Shown piece after piece: positions 22,632 through 34,553 of a stretch of DNA of 64,000 nucleotides (position 1 is its first letter; every line of letters starts with the position of its first letter). Both the position numbers and the translations under genes were made by a program. A model generated the notes under the pieces. That model was not told where the DNA came from. It saw only the letters and a program-made list of their open reading frames with translations, and searched no databases. Origin of the DNA: Tetracentron sinense (Eukaryota > Streptophyta > Magnoliopsida > Trochodendrales > Trochodendraceae); contig CM026557.1 in the NCBI GenBank assembly GCA_015143295.1, positions 42,851,965-42,915,964 on the forward strand. Direction: 5' to 3'.

Positions 22632-22844
22632 TGCTAGCCCCAGTGACATTTACTCCAAATTTCTCCATAGACATAAGATGGAGTTCGGATGGGCAACAAT
22701 GCTAGCTGTTGTGTTGTTGCCCGGTTGTGCCTAAGATGTGGAGATGTTTCATTATTTTAATAGTTTCAAAAGTAAAAGTCAGTAAAGGTTTGACATTTGT
22801 AAGGCCCCAGTTACGTCTTTGGAAGATTTGCGACCGGGGCTAAC
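22632..22844. mobile_element. MITE family B, copy 2
   Basis: TGCTAGCCCCAGTGAC at the left is inverted as GACCGGGGCTAACA at the right, with the same inner blocks as copy 1 plus about 45 bp of extra central sequence. Both copies are followed by AAATCC, suggesting a shared flank and possible tandem duplication rather than two independent insertions. Confidence 0.65.
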
Positions 22845-22859
22845 AAAATCCATATGATT

Positions 22860-23660
22860 AGACAAATAGGAGGAGAGTGTGTCTACACTCCTTGAACTAA
22901 ATTTAGCACAAATCCTCGAAACTTTCATATCAAGCCCACTCACAGGACAAGTCTCTTTCTAAACCTTAAATAAATCAATATTAAACTTTAAGTAAGATTA
23001 ATGTTACACTTATTGTGTTTTCTTGTTGTGTAGCATGGGTAACACAATTCTCTACCTAGTTCTTAGTAGATGATTCGTGCTCGTATGCACTAATTTTAGA
23101 GGCAACAATAGATAGGATAGGGTGGATTCAGATCGAGTAAAATGAATGACCGACTCAGTATATAAATGTTTATTTTCTATTAACGCATCATTTATTAAAG
23201 GTTAGTAGTTATGTTAGTAAATTGATAAGCATATCCATAAACTGTCATATAGGGAACTTGAAACAAAGTCCACTCGCTATGGGGATAGCTCTATTGTTGA
23301 TTTACCAATTACGAGTATCATAATTAAAATTCTTATTATCGTATAATCTTACAAAAATAATTATTTCTTATTATCATGGTTACAAGCTGCTACAAGGTTT
23401 AATAATTCATTAGATCCAAGACCACATGTTTATTAGACAATTTCAATCAAAATCTAAACCCAACCATAACATACCCATATCAACTTAAGTTGAGCCTAAG
23501 GTTGAGAAACAACTACCATGTCAGGATAGGTATGACATCTTATGTGGCATTGTATGGTAGACTTTGTCATTTGCCTATTTGTTGGGCAGAGGTGGGGATG
23601 ATGGTTTACTCGGGCCTAAGTTGGTTTGAGAGACTACTAAAAAGGTAGTTGTGATCAGAG
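22860..23660. other. Spacer, nothing recognised
   Basis: AT-rich intergenic DNA with no frame over 60 codons of interest and no clear element ends. Confidence 0.4.
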
Positions 23661-23664
23661 AACG

Positions 23665-24215
23665 GTACATGCTGCTCAAAGTCGGCAAAATAGCTCGATT
23701 CGGCTTGAGGTATATATATTATATATATGCATATATACACATCACACACACACAATATTTTTTTGGTTATATTATTTATATTATACAAAATAATATTTTT
23801 AACTTTTTTTTGTAGATTGTAATAATTTTTAATAAATAAGTTTAAGGGATAATAATAACAAAAAAAAATTAAAAGCAAAAGCTCTTATCTAACACTTTAC
23901 TCTTTGAATTGAAGGACTGTTACCAAATCTTATTTTCTGTATATGAATGTATTAATTTTATGTAATTTCTTGTATTATAATTTATTAATAAACTCTTTCA
24001 TTAAAACAACGTAAAATTAAACAAAATAATTACGTGAATCAAGGTTGAGTCAATCGGATTGGCTCAACTTCAATAAAGTTTGAGCTAGATCAAACCTATT
24101 CGAGCCAAGCTCAAGCCTTTATTCTAACTCGAATCAAGTTCAAGCCAAGCTCAAGTTGGGCTCTGAGTATGCTAAAGCCAAGCTCGAACTCGATCAAACT
24201 TGACTCGAATACACC
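23665..24215. repeat. Dispersed AT-rich repeat, copy 2
   Basis: This is the diverged partner of 6905-7480, sharing the AATAATAACAAAAAAAAA block, AAAAGCAAAAGCTC and the serial CAAGCTC / GAGCCAAGCTC motifs. It includes an AT and CA microsatellite at about 23710-23755. There is no coding sequence. Confidence 0.6.
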
Positions 24216-24437
24216 CCTACCTAGTCCTCTCCCATCAACGAAACACTACACAAAAAATGCTTAAAATCTATGATTGTCAGGTAGTGTTACTTTGTTGGAA
24301 TTTAGTGGAGACTACGGAAATGGTTGGTGCTTGCTCCAAGTAAGATCACGAAAAACAGCTGACCCTCATATAGAAGGTTGGTATCGGTTGAGATTCGTTA
24401 GGAATCAACTCGCAAACCAATTTTTGGCTTGCATCGG

Positions 24438-24640
24438 ATTACCTTTGGCGGACCCAGAGGCATGTGCTTGAGTGTCCATGCATCATGAGACATGTGATGA
24501 TAAAAAGGGAAGAGATATCAAGTGGTGAGAAGTTAAAAAAAACGGAGAAAATGAAATGACTTCTCCTATTTTATCGCCAAATGTTGGATGTAGTGTGGAC
24601 ACCCGTACGCATGCCCTGCGAGTGCGCCGGAGGTAATCCG
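24438..24640. mobile_element. TIR element related to MITE family A
   Basis: GGATTACCTTTGGCGGACCC at the left pairs with GCGCCGGAGGTAATCC at the right. The centre (GGGAAGAGATATCAAGTGG, GAAATGACTTCTCCT) is the reverse complement of the centre of the family A copy at 37144-37403. It is non-coding. Confidence 0.55.
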
Positions 24641-26298
24641 ATGTCTTTTTGGCTTTTGAGTTAGCTAAAACTGACGTGGATTTTTGGCTTTGGGGCTCAC
24701 AGTGAATCACAGATTCACAGAGCCAAGAATAAAGCACGTGGTTGAAAACTCAGACGCAAGACTTCGATCCCTAAGTAATGAATCTATACACCTGTCACCC
24801 ATAAGTGGCCCAGGCCCACCACTGAGTGGCCCCACAATGGAGGCTTCTATTACAAAAATAAGCAAAAATCATATGGCTTTGACCACTGATCAGCATTTCT
24901 TTTTAATTCTTATTAAAACTTTTGGCCGTCTAATGAAAAAAAATTTGAATGACTGAGATCAGGTTTAATCTCATTGGTTTTGGCCATTTAGAACTCTTAG
25001 GTGGGACGGAATAAATCTCAGATTTTGATCCGTTGCATGCCATTCACGTGTCCACTATATTAATGTTTATGAGTATCTAGGTACTCAAGACGGTTAGTTT
25101 GGAAGATCTTATTTTTCCATCCCTTTTGGCTAGGGCAGTACATAGGGCTGGGCCAGCCGAGTCTGGACATAGGTTTGGGCTTAGACTCATGCTAAATTTG
25201 GTCTAGCCCTAATATATCAGCAATAAAAAAGGCTACCCAATTGTATCAATTATTAATTGTTTCATGTTAAATAAATGTCAAAATACTTTTTTGTGGACCT
25301 TGTCTTGATTTTTTTAAAACTTAAATGGGGCAATTAATTGTTCAAGAAAATAGGGTTTGAGAAAACGGACACTTCCAAACTCTCATGTGTGACTATTTTT
25401 TCATGTTACTTTTAGAAGCAGTTGAAATCATGACGGACTCCTTAGAAAAAGAAAAATGCTTTCTTAACCTGTTAAAACGGTAACAATCGCAAAGGTTACC
25501 ACCACAGTGAGAGTTTGAAAGTATAAGCTGGGGCTAGCACTAGCGGGTTATCATTCCAGATCTACAATTAGCCCGAGCCATTGAACCCAGAACCTAGCCC
25601 ATCTAATTTCCCGAGTTTGTACATGCTAATCAGGGCACGCTTAGATAATGAGATATCAGATTTGAAGGTGCATACTAGAGAGGGCACGACTCGCATGAGA
25701 GCAGGACAATCCTTAGCCAAACAAAAAGTAGCCTAGGCACAAAGTCTGAAAATTAATCTCGTAACCAAACAACAGAAAGAAGAGAATCGTGACAGTACAT
25801 TATAAAGCTAAGACTAAGAGAGCCAAAGATGACAGAACATTCATTTCTTCCACAGGTTTGCAATGCAACAACCACTTTTTATTTGCAACAACAGAAAGAA
25901 GAGCGAACCAAATCTGACTCAATAAGGTCCCATTCTTTTCTTGTTGAAATTTCAAAAAGTTGTCAAAATAACAGAGGAATATATCCAAGGCATCTCATAC
26001 ACGTCATTTGTGGTGTTAAGGTTAACTGGGACCTGGGTCCTGAATGCGACAATCCTTGATTCAACCTGCCAACACCACCTGGTTCACCGATCAATAGATG
26101 GGTTGTACTTGGGTCAAGAGCTTGGCGACCAAGCTAAGGTTAGCCCGAACTGACCTGACCGGTCGATTACTAAGCAATCAAACTAATTCCGACTTGTTTA
26201 TTACGGGTTAGGGTTGGCAATTGGCATACCTTGCCGGATTACTTAACTGGTCGGATTCAGGTTAGGGATTTGCTTAGTGAGTTGGGACTCAACCCGAC
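24641..26298. other. Spacer, nothing recognised
   Basis: No gene, and no element with readable ends. Short frames on both strands (for example 25829-26059) have no conserved motif. Some GGGCC-rich fragments near 25150 resemble degenerate repeats. Confidence 0.4.
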
Positions 26299-26306
26299 CT
26301 CACATG

Positions 26307-26404
26307 TAGGGGTGTCAAAATCTCTTGTAAATGTGTCAGGCTCGGGCCGGGCTTATTCAAAATCACTAAAATTCAAGCCCAAGCCCGGCCCATTGACACC
26401 CCTA
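26307..26404. mobile_element. 98-bp hAT-type MITE
   Basis: TIRs TAGGGGTGTCAA and TTGACACCCCTA are perfect inverses. The flanks CTCACATG (26299-26306) and CCTACATG (26405-26412) match at 6 of 8 positions, consistent with an aged 8-bp hAT duplication. The interior pairs GGGCCGGGCTT with AAGCCCGGCCC. Confidence 0.75.
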
Positions 26405-26523
26405 CCTACATGACCCCTTTCCACCGTGGGCATTAACCCAAATTCAGTATAGCCTTAGGCTCATAGCCTAACCACCAGTGCATGTCTTGGGCTAGATACA
26501 CTGTTGTGGTTCATGGACAGGCA

Positions 26524-28587
26524 TCAGTTACTATGGCTGGAACAGAAGGGCAAGCTAAAATAAAAAACATTCATTTGAAGAACACTAGAAATATATCCAA
26601 CAAGCTCTAATTGTTTTGTCAATTGGATCAAACACTGATAAATCTCTTGGGACAATGGGTGTGATTTGTCTCTAACAATGAATTCATAAACAATGCCATT
26701 CACCTCAATGGAACTACAACCAGGAGTCTTCTCTACACCTCTCTGCTTCATCATCCTCCTCACTTTCCCAGCTTCCTCCCACCTTTTTGCCTCCAAATAC
26801 ATATTTGCTAACAACACATAAATTCCGCTGTCACGAGGATCCAACTCAAGAAGTTTCATTGCCGCTCTTTCTCCCATCGCAACATTGCCATGAACCCGAC
26901 AAGAAAAAAACAACGCCCCCCATACCACAGCATCTGCCTCTATGGGCATCTTCTTGATTAGCTCTTCTGCCTCATCCAATAGACCAGCCCTACCTAAAAG
27001 GTCCACCATGCAAGAGTAGTGTTTAAGTTTGGGTGAAATGTTGAAGTTACAGCGCATTTGAGCAAAAAACCGGCGACCCTCATGGACTAAGCCACCATGA
27101 CAACAAGCAGATAAGACCCCTAGAAATGTAACCTCATCTGGAATCAAGCCAATTTCAATCATCTCCAAGAAATGGGATATGGCTTCATGGGCGTGTCCGT
27201 GAAGGGCCAAACCACCAATAATGGCTGTCCAAGTCAAAGCATTTCTCCCAGGGATCTCCCGAAACACCCGAAGGGCTTTTGTGATGTTCCCGCACTTGGC
27301 ATACATGTCGACTAGAGCAGTGCCCAAGGCAACATTTAAAGAAAGATTTTGTTTTTCAATATAGTGATGAACCCATATCCCTACATCAAGAGCTCCAAGT
27401 TGCGAGCACGCAGATAAACAGCTAACCATTGTCACTTCATCTGGCTTTATGTCCATTGCTTGCATTTCATGAAACAAAGCGAGGCCATCCTTACCACGCT
27501 TGCACTGCACATAACCAGAAATCATGGCATTCCACGGCACAACATCTTTCTCTGGCATTTCATCGAAAAGCTTCCTAGCAGCATCCAAGAAGCCAAACTT
27601 GGCATACCCCATTACCATTGTGGTCCATGAGACCATGGTTCTCTTTGCCAGGTTATTGAATAATTCTTGTGCCGCTTCAAGATTCCCACACTTCACATAC
27701 ATATCCATAAGTGCATTGCTAAGCGGAATTGTAAATTTTAATCCATTTTCTTCGATATAACGATGAACTTCTCTTCCGAGATTCAAATCCTCTAATTGAG
27801 CACAAGAAGAAACCACCCCAATCATCGTGACCTCGTCCGGTTTAACTCTCTCTATCTCCATTTCTCGGTAAAGCTTTAACGCTTCATTGGATTGCCCACT
27901 CCGAACATATCCATTAATCATAGAATTCCAAGAAACCAAATCTCTTAGACAACTTTCGTCGAACAACTGACGGGCAGCCTCTAATTCCCCACATACCACT
28001 AGCATATGAATCACAGCGTTATGTATGAAAATATCCGAATCAAAACCCAAATGCAAGACATGCCCAAGAATCTCCTGCCCTATCCGAATCACTGATAATC
28101 GAGCACAAGCTTTGAGCAAGAATGGATAAGTGTAATTATCCGGTCGTGACTCACCACTTTGCAACATTTGCTTATAAACAAAAACAGCTTCTTTAGGGTT
28201 TTCACTTTCCGAATACCCTCTGATGGCTATATTCCATGAAAATATATTTGGTTTATGGATATTGCTCAGAATTGTTTTACAGTAATCAAGATTACCTGAT
28301 TCGGAGATCGCGCAGAAGGCAATCAAGCGGCTTGAGGCAAACCCATCTGTGATTAATCCACTTAAGATCATTTGGGCCTGAATCTGCTTCAACTGGTTCA
28401 TGGATTTGCATTTTTCCAAAAGAGAGAGGAGGGGATTTGTTAGAACAAAGGCGTGGTCTGTGTTCCAATTGGGTTTTTCTTTGTGGGGTAAGAGCAAGCG
28501 AGTATGGAGAAAAGAAACAAATGGGTTTGAAAGAGGTTTTGGGATGCAACACACAGGTCTGAGTTTGATGCTGAAGAAAATGATCAT
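26524..28587 (-). CDS. SLO1: Pentatricopeptide repeat protein, SLOW GROWTH 1-like (mitochondrial RNA editing)
   Basis: One intronless frame of 687 aa is present, normal for a PLS-class PPR gene. After a basic, hydroxyl-rich N-terminus suited to organelle import, tandem PPR motifs run from about residue 48 to 560 (for example FSWNIAIRGYSESENPKEAV, LVSWNSMINGYVRSGQSNEA, NALTWTAIIGGLALHGHAHE). An E domain (WGALFFSCRVHGNVAMGE) and E+ part (PGCSSIEVNGIVYEFIVRDK) follow, with no DYW deaminase domain. The repeat order and linkers closely follow Arabidopsis SLO1, an E+ protein needed for C-to-U editing of mitochondrial nad4 and nad9 transcripts and hence complex I. The last 20 or so residues differ from SLO1. 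There are no internal stops, so it is probably functional. The orthology call is from memory of the family; another close E+ paralogue is possible. Confidence 0.92.
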   Translation of the reverse strand: MIIFFSIKLRPVCCIPKPLSNPFVSFLHTRLLLPHKEKPNWNTDHAFVLTNPLLSLLEKCKSMNQLKQIQAQMILSGLITDGFASSRLIAFCAISESGNLDYCKTILSNIHKPNIFSWNIAIRGYSESENPKEAVFVYKQMLQSGESRPDNYTYPFLLKACARLSVIRIGQEILGHVLHLGFDSDIFIHNAVIHMLVVCGELEAARQLFDESCLRDLVSWNSMINGYVRSGQSNEALKLYREMEIERVKPDEVTMIGVVSSCAQLEDLNLGREVHRYIEENGLKFTIPLSNALMDMYVKCGNLEAAQELFNNLAKRTMVSWTTMVMGYAKFGFLDAARKLFDEMPEKDVVPWNAMISGYVQCKRGKDGLALFHEMQAMDIKPDEVTMVSCLSACSQLGALDVGIWVHHYIEKQNLSLNVALGTALVDMYAKCGNITKALRVFREIPGRNALTWTAIIGGLALHGHAHEAISHFLEMIEIGLIPDEVTFLGVLSACCHGGLVHEGRRFFAQMRCNFNISPKLKHYSCMVDLLGRAGLLDEAEELIKKMPIEADAVVWGALFFSCRVHGNVAMGERAAMKLLELDPRDSGIYVLLANMYLEAKRWEEAGKVRRMMKQRGVEKTPGCSSIEVNGIVYEFIVRDKSHPLSQEIYQCLIQLTKQLELVGYISSVLQMNVFYFSLPFCSSHSN

Positions 28588-28870
28588 CAGGTTTTTGAAT
28601 TTTCGTTTTGAGAGGGGAAAGAGAGTTGGTGTGTAACGGTTGGTCGATCAACAAGCGAAAAATATCTAACAAAGAAATTTAAAAATAAAAATAATAAGAA
28701 AGGGATCAAAAGATTGAATTTTTGCTGGTAGTGGTGCTTCTTCAGATAGATAGACATGTCTGCTTTGTACGTCTCCCATGGCTTTCAAAATATAAAATAA
28801 ATAATTAATTAATAATAATAATTTAAATTTCAAAATACCAACTTCGATTTTCATAACGTGATAATACGTA
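28588..28870 (-). promoter_or_regulatory. SLO1 upstream region with a leader segment shared with BB
   Basis: The segment at 28638-28726 resembles 21549-21647 upstream of BB in the same orientation (CGATCAACAA, GATCAAAAGATTGAATT, TTGCTG). It is 50-140 bases before the SLO1 start, so it is probably within the 5' UTR or core promoter. No certain TATA box is assigned. Confidence 0.4.
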
Positions 28871-30274
28871 CCCTAAATGGATTTCCACCTCCAATCCGAA
28901 CCGTCCTCCTTAGTCACTCTAGCAGGAGCCCGCCCACCTCCCGCTCTCCCTCCGGCTGATATGCCAATTCCCTAACTCGAACAAATATTAAGTTACAAAA
29001 ATTTTAATTTTGAGTTTTTTGCAAAAAAAAACCCTAATTTTTTCAGCTATTTGTAAATACTCCATTATGTTTTGTGATTTTGCATTATAGTCCATTAAGT
29101 TTTAAATGTTTTTGCAAATCTAACCTTCTATCCAAAAGTTAGTTAAGGAATGTTAATTTTTATTTTTCATGAAATAACATTTTCAACCTTATTTTGATTT
29201 TAAGAAATTTTGTAAAAGCTTTTTATAAGAGAAGTGCTTGAATCCCACTAATTGTAGTTAAGATTCACGCATTGTTAGGATTCACCCATTTAACCTCGTT
29301 TAAAAAATAAAAAAAAAACTTTAGGTTGATTATACTTAACCACGGTTCAAGGACAAGCCACCATGTCTCTTTTAACACTCAGAACTGAGGTTAAGATTAT
29401 TATTTTTTAGTGGTTGAAAGTAGGAGATTCATTGAACCCAAAGCTGGAATAGTTTCCCCACTTTGGCCATAATCAAAAGACCCTACAGGTCTAGCAAGGA
29501 ACATCTTAAGGCTAGCCTATAGCGCTTGCTGCTTCGATGTGAGCTTTCCCATTTGCTTCCCGATTTATGAAAGCCGATTTGTACATAAGAGAGAGCTCTC
29601 AGGGACGGTGCCCTTTGGGGAGTGCAACAAAAGGAAAAGTAAGGCAGGAATGAGCTTTCGTGCTGGAGTTCGAATCATAGCCAGTTGCCAATTTCAAGTC
29701 AATAACAAGCAAGCGGAGTACATAATTTGGTGGGCCGACAGTCCAGGCTTTTCTCTCTGCACGTGCAGGCGTTTGAATGGTTTAGATCGAACTGGCCCAA
29801 CATTTGAAAGGTTTAGATCGATGATCGATTGTAATAAATTTGCCAATGGGTGAAAGAAAATAAATCATGATTACAAGGATAAAAAGTCGTTTTTTTTCCG
29901 AGGGAACATGGTAGACGAGGTGCACTTGGGAGATGATATATAACAAGGGCATAGGTACTCGTTACGTAGGGCTGTCAATGGGCCCGATTAGGGTTTATCT
30001 AAGCCCCGCCATCACTATTCACTAGTATGGGTGAGGGCCTAGCCTGACCAAGCCCACGGAAGGCCTCAATTAGCTAGGTTCAAGACTTCAAGCCCTACTC
30101 TCATATGGGCGAATCTCAAAACAAAAAAAAAGTGATAATATTTAATTAAATTTTTTTAAGACAACCACCGGCTACTCGTGGAACATGGCTTGGGATCAAC
30201 AATGACATATAACAAAACGTCAATATATGTAACTGCTTTTAGATATAATTTAACATTTTTATATATATATAATA
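28871..30274. other. Spacer with a degraded fold-back remnant
   Basis: About 29236-29420 carries pieces of the TTAACCACGGTT / TTTTAACAC core seen in other elements, but its ends are not definable. The 104-codon plus frame at 29539-29853 has no recognisable domain. About 29965-30100 is a GGGCC/GGGCT-rich degenerate repeat fragment. Confidence 0.4.
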
Positions 30275-30539
30275 CTAGCGGGTGGCACGAGAGAGCGAGG
30301 AGAAGGAGTTAACCACAGTTAATAGGAGTTAAAAGAAACACGTGTTAACCCGTGAGTGCGATTGAACTCTTCCCGAGTTCAATCGCATTTGACTGTGATT
30401 CTATTCATTAAATAGATAGATGAGGGTAGTTTGGGAATTAAAGTAAAATATTAAATTAAAGTTTTGTTTTATATAAGGATAGTTTAGGAATTTCAGAAAA
30501 TTCAATACACCTGTCTCTCCCATTATAATAGTAAAGATA
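30275..30539 (-). mobile_element. Non-autonomous Helitron, 265 bp
   Basis: Read on the minus strand it starts TCTTTACTATTATAATGGGA at 30539 and ends GCCACCCGCTAG at 30275. It is flanked by A on the 5' side and T on the 3' side, the A|T insertion rule of Helitrons. There is no target duplication and no inverted ends. It includes the shared core (30308-30350). No Rep/helicase is present. Confidence 0.85.
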
Positions 30540-30802
30540 TGTTAAAAGGTTTTTGAAGGCCATCTTACAATGCTCACCTTTTAAGGCCAGACTGCACATG
30601 GTCTTTACTCCTCTTTCTTTTAGGGCATGAAGTTATCCCAAATTTCGCTCTCCCTACTAGTGCAACTTCAAGATCAACCTGGCCTTCTATTCTTAAATCT
30701 CCAGTTCTTGAGTGTTGTTACAAAATCTTACTCAGCCTCGTCAGTTTTCCAGGAAGAGAAAAGAAGGGTATTAGATACGGGATAGTACTGCTTGTGACTA
30801 AA

Positions 30803-31026
30803 GAGCGCGTTTGGCAATTATTAAATACTTATCTACTTATTCATGAAAACAAATACTTATTTATTTAAATAAGTGTTTTTTGGTAAAAATAAAGAAGATA
30901 TAGTAAAAATGGTTTAAGAGCAAAAAAAAAAAACTTATATATAAGTAACTTCATACCTACTTATTATAAGTACTTATTTATAAGAAAATACTTATTAAGG
31001 TTATGATAGTATTGCCAAACGCCCTC
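30803..31026. mobile_element. TIR MITE, 224 bp
   Basis: GAGCGCGTTTGGCAAT and ATTGCCAAACGCCCTC are inverted ends, with AAATACTTAT-type inner pairing. TAAA flanks both sides (30799-30802 and 31027-31030). Family assignment is uncertain from the ambiguous duplication. Confidence 0.75.
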
Positions 31027-32460
31027 TAAAAAGATCAAGAAGGGCAAGTACCTTTACTTTACTAAATATGCGTTTACTCTTTTTTTTGCTTCGGATGTCT
31101 TAGCTTGAGCTCTTGCAATTCATTGCTCGGAGATTAGATCCCTACACTTCTCACTTAAGAGAGGCCACACCCCACCATTAGAGCAAGAGGCGGGGAGTAA
31201 ATATGCTTTTACTTGGGTGTTTTGTAATAAGAGTTTTAACAACTTGGATACTGTCAAATCCTACAAGAATAATGAACGGGTCAAGGGTTTGAGTAGTTGC
31301 TCACCATCTCCAAGGATAAATAGCAAATGGAGGTAGCAAATGTGTCCTTTGCTACTCCAAATCTACCTCATATACATATTTGTTACTTCCATTTATAAAT
31401 TTGTCACTCCCCAAGAGTAAGTAGAAAATGGAGGCTTATAAGGTAGAAAAACATTTGTCAACTATGGGACCCACATAATATTTTATCTCAATAAATGATT
31501 TGCCGTGTATATGAACACACATGGTAAATTTGCCATATATGTGGCACAACAAACTCCATTTCTTACTATGGTTGGTGATGGTCTATTTTATTTTATTTTG
31601 AAACTCAGGGGTGTCCTCAACACTAGGTAGGACTAATCCCCAAGGGTGTGACGTGACCCGCAACCCGTCACACCAGGTATGTCCGGGTAAACCCGTGAGG
31701 GGCTGGCCCCAAAAGGGTGGACCGGTGACAAGGAGATGGTCTTATGCTGCCGACTACCAACACCTAGATTCACAAGATTCCCAAATTAACCATTTAAACC
31801 CATGAACCAGTGACAGTGCATGTTCCACTATGTAAGGACCGTGGTAGTTGATAGGCCCACCATGTTTAGCCCGCTTCCAAGTCAAGTGCTCAACTCTCTA
31901 ACCACTAACCAGTCCTAACTGAGGTTGCAGCCTAACCACTACTGTCAGACAGGGATTGGGTCAGAAATTACGACCCCCACTACATTGTTCTCGCCATCTC
32001 AAAATGAAAATGATCCAATCTAATCAAGAAATCAAAATATCCATTAAAATATCGATAAACTGTTTATGTTGAACCCTGCCGTTATTTCAGACAACCAACA
32101 ATCTAATATGTTTGTACCATTGAAGTGAATCGGCAGCAAGGAAATTCCTGCATCAAATGTTTCCATTTCCACGGAGCATAAAATGTAACAAAAAGTATGC
32201 ACCAAAGCTTAATGTTAAACAAAGAGTACTAAGGGTAAAATAATTACCCTCAAATAAATGAAAATCCTTGCCGCCGGCAGAACTTGCAGCCGTTTAATAA
32301 TCACTTACGAGAACAAAATTTCCGTCCAAAAAGTACTTCGGGAGAAACTCCCTACGGAAATAAATTATTCTGAAGAAAATTGACCGCTTGAATTTTCTAA
32401 TAGACTCAAAGCTTTCATCACCATCTTACTGCTAAAGGAACAGGAAGGGGATAACCTTAA
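31027..32460. other. Spacer and AAC 3' region
   Basis: 31610-31800 has a GGGTGTGACGTGACCCGC-type GC-rich block of unknown origin. From about 32160 to 32460 the sequence should include the AAC 3' UTR, since the stop is at 32461-32463. No other gene was seen. Confidence 0.4.
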
Positions 32461-34553
32461 TTAGCCGCCACCAGATCCATACTTCTTTCCAAAAACGATC
32501 ATTTGCAGCTTGTCGTAACCGGCAAGCACACCAGCACCAGCAACGGCACGGAGGATATTTGCACCAGCACCCTTAAAAAGAGACTTGGCACCCTCATTCT
32601 TCAGGATCTGAGAGAACGCATCCAATGAGCTCTTGTACTTGACGGCTTCACCAGAGGTCATCATCATTCTTCTGCGAACAGTGTCAATCGGGTAGGATGC
32701 AAGACCAGCACCATTCGTGATAACCCAACCAAGGGCAAAGCTAGCAAAGAAACTATCCTGAAATCATACAAACAAAGAACACATATAAATAGACTGAACT
32801 CAACATTACAACACCAATTCCAGCCTCCCCTCACTAAGTTGTGTGGAATCAAAGGGATTCCCTCAAAAGATTTTATAAAATCCTCCTGTCTAACCACTAG
32901 CAAAGCAAAGGAGGTTTTTTCTTTTTTGGGGGGGGAGGAAGCAGTAAGAAATATGTTAATGATCATAAAGAAACTATAAAATAGAGGATGAAGGTTAGCT
33001 AACAGATGTCATATGAGCTTTTCCAATGAGAAAAAGTGAACCATTTATTGCTTTACTAATCCGATGGATATGTGATCAATTTCTTTCTCTTCAGAGTTCA
33101 CTGGGTCTTTCAGCTTTCATTATTCGACCTCATCTCGAGTTGGAACATTTAAAGTTGGAACTCTTTGGGAGTGACTCAGGCTATGATCCTAGGGCCAATC
33201 TACTGAACAGTGCGGTAAGAAAGGGAGATAAGGGAGTTCAACAATGTGTCCAACACAAAGGAGAAAACTTGGTTGGTACTATCCAAGTTACTAGCGGAAT
33301 TGGTTTTTATTAGATAGGATGTGGATGACTTTGATTTGTTGGGTTTTTAGCACTTGGGTTTGGGATAAGTTATGTAGTCAGTACTTCTGTTCACTTGGTG
33401 TACATTCTCTCTTTCTATTTACATATTATTTACTTAACTATCAAAAAAAAAAATATCATAATGCATCAATGTCCAAGTAACGCAATCAACGGCAATATGA
33501 TCTTGCTACCATAGATTTTTGATCAATTTGCTACCATAGATTATGATTAAAAGAAAGTAAACTAAGAACAACTTACCTGCATAGTTCCAGTCAGGAGCAC
33601 CGGTTTCAGGGAATCATACATTCCAAAGTAGAGACCACGGTAAACAATGATCCCCACACATGAAATGTTGAACCCACGATAAAGGCCAGCAAGACCATCT
33701 GATTTGAGTGTCTTCCTGTAGACATCAACCAAGCCATTGAATTGCCTCTCTCCTCCCTTCTTCGCAGCCTTTGCGTCATTTGCCAGACGGGTTCGAGCAT
33801 AATCAAGGGAATAGACAAAAAGGAGGGAAGAAGCACCAGCGGCTCCTCCTGATGCCAAGTTGCCAGCAAACCATTTCCAGTAGCCATCCCTGTCTTTCTT
33901 GAAATTAAAAAGCCTCTTGAAGTAATCCTTGAATGCAAAGTTCAAGGCCTGGTGCAAATTTCAGACAGCCATTAGCATAGAATACAGGAATGTAAAGAAA
34001 AACATTTAGCCATAAAGCTGTGACAAGACCAGAATTAACAAACCTGTGTGGGGAAGTAACGGATGACATTAGCAGTGTTCCCTCTCCACAATGATCCAAA
34101 CCCCTCATCCTTAATTGTACGGCTAAAACATTCTCCAATTCCCTTATAGGGTTCTGAGAGACGACCAGTCTTCAGCATCTCATCCTGGTTTTGGATCAAA
34201 AGCTTCACACGCTCAATAGGAGCAGCAGCCGTCTTGGATACGGCAGCAGAGACTCCACCCATAAGAAAATCAATGGCAAAGCCAGCGAAGCCTTTCTCTG
34301 AAGGAGCTTGGACAAAGACAGGTGAAGTTGAGGCAACCATGGATAGATTATGTGTAGCTCGGCATGCCTGAGTCATGGGATACTGCAATCCCGCATTGGT
34401 ATAATTCCCATAGGCAAAGCGCCTCTGGTATGGAGCAGGACTATGGAAGCCACCTACGCGAGCATGGACATCTTGGGAAATGCTGGAACCTAGATGGAGC
34501 TGGCCAGCTACCTTTTGAATAACAGTTGGATGCTGAGGCTGATCAGACATCAT
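32461..34553 (-). CDS. AAC: Mitochondrial ADP/ATP carrier (adenine nucleotide translocator)
   Basis: Three coding exons (34553-34044, 33948-33577, 32757-32461) of 510, 372 and 297 bp, each a multiple of three, join to 392 aa with GT-AG introns. The start is the double ATG at 34553/34550 (MMSDQPQHP), matching plant AAC precursors with an N-terminal extension of about 80 residues. Three mitochondrial carrier repeats follow, with motifs [14 protein letters not shown] and PIDTVRR; the last runs into the RRRMMM signature specific to ADP/ATP carriers. The protein sits in the inner membrane and exchanges matrix ATP for cytosolic ADP. Identity to Arabidopsis AAC1 is very high in [18 protein letters not shown] and onward. 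No frame lesion was found. Intron 2 (32758-33576) contains foreign-looking sequence. Confidence 0.97.
33020..33460 (+). repeat. Retroposon-like sequence in AAC intron 2
   Basis: Within the intron, sequence from about 33020 runs to an A-rich end, ATCAAAAAAAAAAATATC (about 33441-33458). The layout, with a T-rich region then AACTATCAAAAA, resembles LINE 3' ends such as that at 46655-46670. A 95-codon frame at 33026-33313 has no recognised domain. Target duplications were not found, so this is tentative. Confidence 0.35.

Noticed and set aside
29539..29853. 104-codon plus-strand frame
   Set aside because: No recognisable domain, no splice or promoter context, and Arg/Gly/Cys-rich as in random GC-balanced DNA.
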